In this document: in pieces, positions 8,301-9,186 of the stretch
How the letters are laid out: every line of letters starts with the position of its first letter
Numbering within the stretch: position 1 is the first letter of the stretch
Assembly: GCA_021784975.1 (NCBI GenBank)
Contig: JAJYGU010000081.1
Coordinates: 1-9,186, forward strand
Length of the DNA: 9,186 nucleotides
Source of the DNA: Planctomycetota bacterium
GTDB taxonomy: Bacteria; Planctomycetota; Planctomycetia; Pirellulales; Thermoguttaceae
Direction: 5' to 3'
Program-made: the position numbers and the translations under genes
The notes under the pieces: generated by a model
Databases searched by the model: none
Seen by the model: the letters and a program-made list of their open reading frames with translations, nothing else
What the model was told of the DNA's origin: nothing

Positions 8301-9186
8301 TTGCCCAACTGCCGGGCGTCGCGGAAGGCATCGCCGGTCTCAACGCGGATCAAACGGTCGCGGCTGCGAAAATCGCCGGCGGTCTGGCTCACGTTGCCGG
8401 CCTGGATGGCCCGCCGCAACTCCAAGGGTGAGACGTGGTGGGCCTCCATCCGGTCGGGATCCATCAACACTTGCACCACCCGCGGCCGTCCGCCAACCAC
8501 ATAGGCCCGCGAGACGTTCTTTTCGGCGGCCAGCCGTTCGGTCACTTCCTCAGCGACGCGGCGGAGGGTCATGTCGCCCACAGGGGGATTAGGGATTAGG
8601 GATTGGGGATTAGAGCCAAGGGATGAGGGATGACGGGGGAGGGATGAAAGGACTTCCGCCCTCCTTGTCCCTGACCCCTGACCTCTGACCTCTGACCCCC
8701 GGGCATCGGACCTTTCCGCCGCCAGCGTCAGCGTTACGATGGGTACGTCGTCGATCTCCACCGGCTTGATGACCCAGCCCGCGACGCCGGGGGGCACCAG
8801 GTCTAGGTTCTCGTCGATCTTTTTGTAGAGCTTCACCAGGCTGCGTTCGCGGTCTTCCCCGACGTAGTAGCGCACGGTGATGATCGCCTGGTTCTCGCGG
8901 CTCATCGAATAGACGTACTCGACGCCGTCGATCTGGTAGAGCATCTTTTCCAGCGGAGTGGTGACGAGCTGCTCCACCTCGGCCGCCGAATGGCCGGGGA
9001 AACTCACGTAGACGTCGGCCAGCGGCACGACGATCTGCGGGTCCTCCTCCCGCGGAGTGAAGACCAGGGCCGCCGCCCCGGCCACCGATGCCAACAGGAT
9101 CAGCAGGATCGAGAGATTCGACTCCAGGAACGCCTTGACGATGCGATTGGTGACATTGTGCTGCGGCTCGGAAGTTGCAGGGTCAG
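5345..9186 (-). CDS. RND-family efflux permease (RND-2) with repeat-derived insertions, 5' end beyond window
   Basis: Second inner-membrane RND permease, 1279 residues in the window, ending at TAA 5347-5345. The frame runs open to the right edge with no ATG; the segment NVTNRIVKAFLESNLSILL before TM1 shows that only a short N-terminus is missing. Numbering from the first complete codon (9184): TM1 ~24-43, periplasmic part to ~450, TM2-TM6 ~455-611, TM7 ~708-731, second periplasmic part, TM8-TM12 ~1097-1262. TM4 has GLLVDDPIVDVEN with the two canonical aspartates D521-D522; TM10 has GIVTRDSIILVDF with R1177 in the AcrB lysine position; RLRPILLTA at 1207-1215 is conserved. Three low-complexity insertions (157-203, 348-395, 618-685) come from dispersed repeats and explain a length well above the usual ~1030-1100. 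Two lie in periplasmic loops and one in the cytoplasmic TM6-TM7 loop. It is convergent with the tolC-like gene; an adaptor gene is expected upstream, beyond 9186. Family is firm, substrate unknown. Confidence 0.96.
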   Translation of the reverse strand, partial: DPATSEPQHNVTNRIVKAFLESNLSILLILLASVAGAAALVFTPREEDPQIVVPLADVYVSFPGHSAAEVEQLVTTPLEKMLYQIDGVEYVYSMSRENQAIITVRYYVGEDRERSLVKLYKKIDENLDLVPPGVAGWVIKPVEIDDVPIVTLTLAAERSDARGSEVRGQGSGTRRAEVLSSLPRHPSSLGSNPQSLIPNPPVGDMTLRRVAEEVTERLAAEKNVSRAYVVGGRPRVVQVLMDPDRMEAHHVSPLELRRAIQAGNVSQTAGDFRSRDRLIRVETGDAFRDARQLGNLVVGVFDGQPVFLKDVAHLKDGPEEVDSYVRHGWGPARGFTKHEFFPGTVLGEEVHLPSPDQPSVGARREARGEGGIDIAPAQGPHPNPLPKGEGTLDKPASQSAVTIAVAKKKGSNAVWVADAVLHRAEELRKSIVPSNMELIVTRNYGLTANEKVNELVEALAVAILIVVALLTLALGWREALIVAVAVPVVFGLTLAVNLMLGFTINRVTLFALILSLGLLVDDPIVDVENIVRHFTLRKKATRGIVLEAVAEIRPPLITATLAVIVSFLPMFFITGMMGPYMRPMALNVPVTMLMSMLVAFTITPWLAYHVLRRRYAKLPSSAGGRGPAGESGSAARGEDDTSSPSALTLTLSQRERRLEGSQRERGPEGSQREKGPEGHHDPHDMEAVRRSRLYKLFYPLMAPLLHSRLVAWAFLLVIVVLTFAAMGLAALRSVPLKMLPFDNKNELLLVLDFDRGTTLERTDAAVREFEAYLATVPEVADYTSYVGLASPMDFNGLVRHYYLRQGDDVAEVQINLAGKKNRALQSHAIGLRMRHDLQAIADRNHARMKLVETPPGPPVIASVVAEVYGQADHQYQDVLRAADTVRARLAREPGVVDLDDVRQAPERKMVFITDKEKAALNGVTAEQIAGTLQAALKGETVGLERSPTERNPLRIELRVPITDRTSIEDLGRLAVNGGNGQMVRLAELGHWVPSQVDQMIYHKNLRRVAYVFAETAGRPPADVVVDVMVDRSNAPPSGDRVDRIGNGWLSEAKPRPVASRTFFSNGSGIAWGVPKGFKVDFAGEGEWKITLDVFRDLGLAFGAAMIGIYVLLVAQTGSFAIPVVVMLAIPLTVLGVMPGFWLLNAVSAQYVGGYLNPVYFTATGMIGMIALAGIVTRDSIILVDFIHLSLARGRTLFDAIMESRVVRLRPILLTASAAMLGAAPIIIDPIFSGLAWSLIFGLFASTLFTLFVIPVTYWLLYANKPGHGLPQSAMAAEES
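7152..7232 (-). repeat. Three tandem 27-bp units inside RND-2
   Basis: Units 7152-7178, 7179-7205 and 7206-7232 are near-identical 27-mers, each ending in CTCCCTTTGGGAG. Since 27 bp is nine codons, amplification keeps the frame, and the protein shows three copies of an SQRE(R/K)xxEG nonapeptide (residues ~651-677 of the in-window protein). The third unit runs directly into the hairpin element at 7217-7333, so the array probably arose by slippage or unequal exchange from its end. Copy number may vary between strains. Confidence 0.9.
7217..7333. repeat. Two-hairpin dispersed repeat, copy A, inside RND-2
   Basis: An 8-bp stem with TTT loop (7217-7235) is followed by GGGTGAGGGC at 7240-7249, then a spacer, then the 9-of-10 complement GCTCTCACCC at 7292-7301 and a second CCCTCTCCC...GAGGGGAG arm to 7333. 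The order of parts is the same as in the copy at 8014-8131. On the coding strand it is read as ALTLTLSQRER, a peptide I recall from many bacterial gene predictions as a translated dispersed repeat. It falls in the TM6-TM7 cytoplasmic loop. Confidence 0.8.
8014..8131. repeat. Two-hairpin dispersed repeat, copy B, inside RND-2
   Basis: A perfect 9-bp stem CCCTCTCCC/GGGAGAGGG with TTT loop (8016-8036) leads into GGGTGAGGGC (8040-8049), which is the exact complement of GCCCTCACCC at 8075-8084. A second hairpin follows, CTCTCC at 8092-8097 pairing with GGAGAG at 8121-8126 around an inner CCGACC/GGTTGG stem. On the coding strand it reads PHPNPLPKGEG, a different frame from copy A. It lies in a periplasmic loop before the AVTIAVAKKKGSNA segment (in-window residues ~348-395). 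Confidence 0.8.
8583..8613 (+). other. Potential G-quadruplex in template strand of RND-2
   Basis: Four G-runs of three or more (8583-8587, 8592-8594, 8599-8601, 8605-8608) are separated by loops of 4, 4 and 3 bases, which meets the usual intramolecular quadruplex pattern. Because RND-2 is read from the minus strand, the G-rich strand is the template for its transcription. Confidence 0.5.
8585..8647. repeat. Nine-unit heptamer array (GGGATTA / GGGATGA) inside RND-2
   Basis: Read on the plus strand, nine consecutive 7-base units stay in perfect phase: two GGGATTA, one GGGATTG, one GGGATTA, one degenerate unit, two GGGATGA, one degenerate unit, one GGGATGA. The total of 63 bp equals 21 codons, so the frame is kept. 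On the coding strand it gives the SLGSNPQSLIPNP-type peptide. Similar heptamer arrays are typical dispersed repeats, comparable to the STRR repeats of filamentous cyanobacteria. Confidence 0.88.
8671..8698. repeat. Four-unit heptamer array (CTGACCY) inside RND-2
   Basis: Four in-phase 7-base units, CTGACCC, CTGACCT, CTGACCT and CTGACCC, lie 23 bases from the GGGATTA array. On the coding strand they give a GSEVRGQGSG peptide. No frame of this unit contains a stop codon. Together with the neighbouring array it forms the first repeat-derived insertion of RND-2, located between TLTLAA and GDMTLRRVAEEV, where AcrB-type proteins have a short periplasmic loop. Confidence 0.85.

Noticed and set aside
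8585..8698. CRISPR-like or telomere function for the heptamer arrays
   Set aside because: Units are contiguous 7-mers without spacers, and they lie inside an open coding frame, not at a replicon end.
9092..9094. TTG at 9094 as the start of RND-2
   Set aside because: The upstream in-frame codons to the window edge encode the expected pre-TM1 segment and the first half of TM1, so the real start lies beyond 9186.

Overview
The window suggests a high-GC Gram-negative bacterium, most likely a planctomycete (Pirellula/Gemmata-like). The Gram-negative assignment rests on two RND-type inner-membrane efflux permeases and one TolC-type outer-membrane channel. The planctomycete assignment rests on dispersed repeats I associate with that phylum: an intergenic palindrome whose shadow translation reads RNPKRKRGG / TRSVSEEV, GGGATTA-type heptamer arrays, and a CCCTCTCCC-TTT-GGGAGAGGG hairpin family. 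It is an inference from recalled patterns, not a database match.

Layout, left to right. (1) Positions 3266 to 1, minus strand: a nearly complete RND permease (RND-1) whose stop codon lies beyond position 1; it is open for 1088 codons. (2) Positions 3267-3663: a divergent intergenic region. It holds a probable -10 box for RND-1, a 124-bp MITE-like element with a 61-bp near-perfect palindrome inside it, an 18-bp tandem repeat, and a strong Shine-Dalgarno for the next gene. (3) Positions 3664-5343, plus strand: a 559-residue TolC-family outer-membrane efflux protein. (4) Positions 5345-9186, minus strand: a second RND permease (RND-2) of a different subfamily, convergent with the tolC-like gene and separated from it by one base. 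Its start codon lies beyond 9186.

Working together: RND permeases use the proton gradient to move substrates from the inner membrane or periplasm into a TolC-like duct, usually bridged by a periplasmic adaptor (HlyD/AcrA type). Two permeases and one duct are visible, but no adaptor; adaptors probably lie just outside the window. RND-1 and the tolC-like gene share a divergent control region. RND-2 belongs to a transcription unit coming from the right. Substrates cannot be read from the sequence.

The most unusual feature is RND-2 itself. It is about 160 residues longer than expected, and the excess sits in three blocks of repeat-derived DNA carried inside the reading frame: heptamer arrays at about 8575-8716, a two-hairpin element at 8014-8131, and the same element plus a 27-bp triplication at 7152-7333. 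All three fall in predicted surface loops, and the frame stays open throughout. This resembles in-gene palindromic elements such as those of Rickettsia. No RNA genes, CRISPR arrays, transposase genes or origins were seen.
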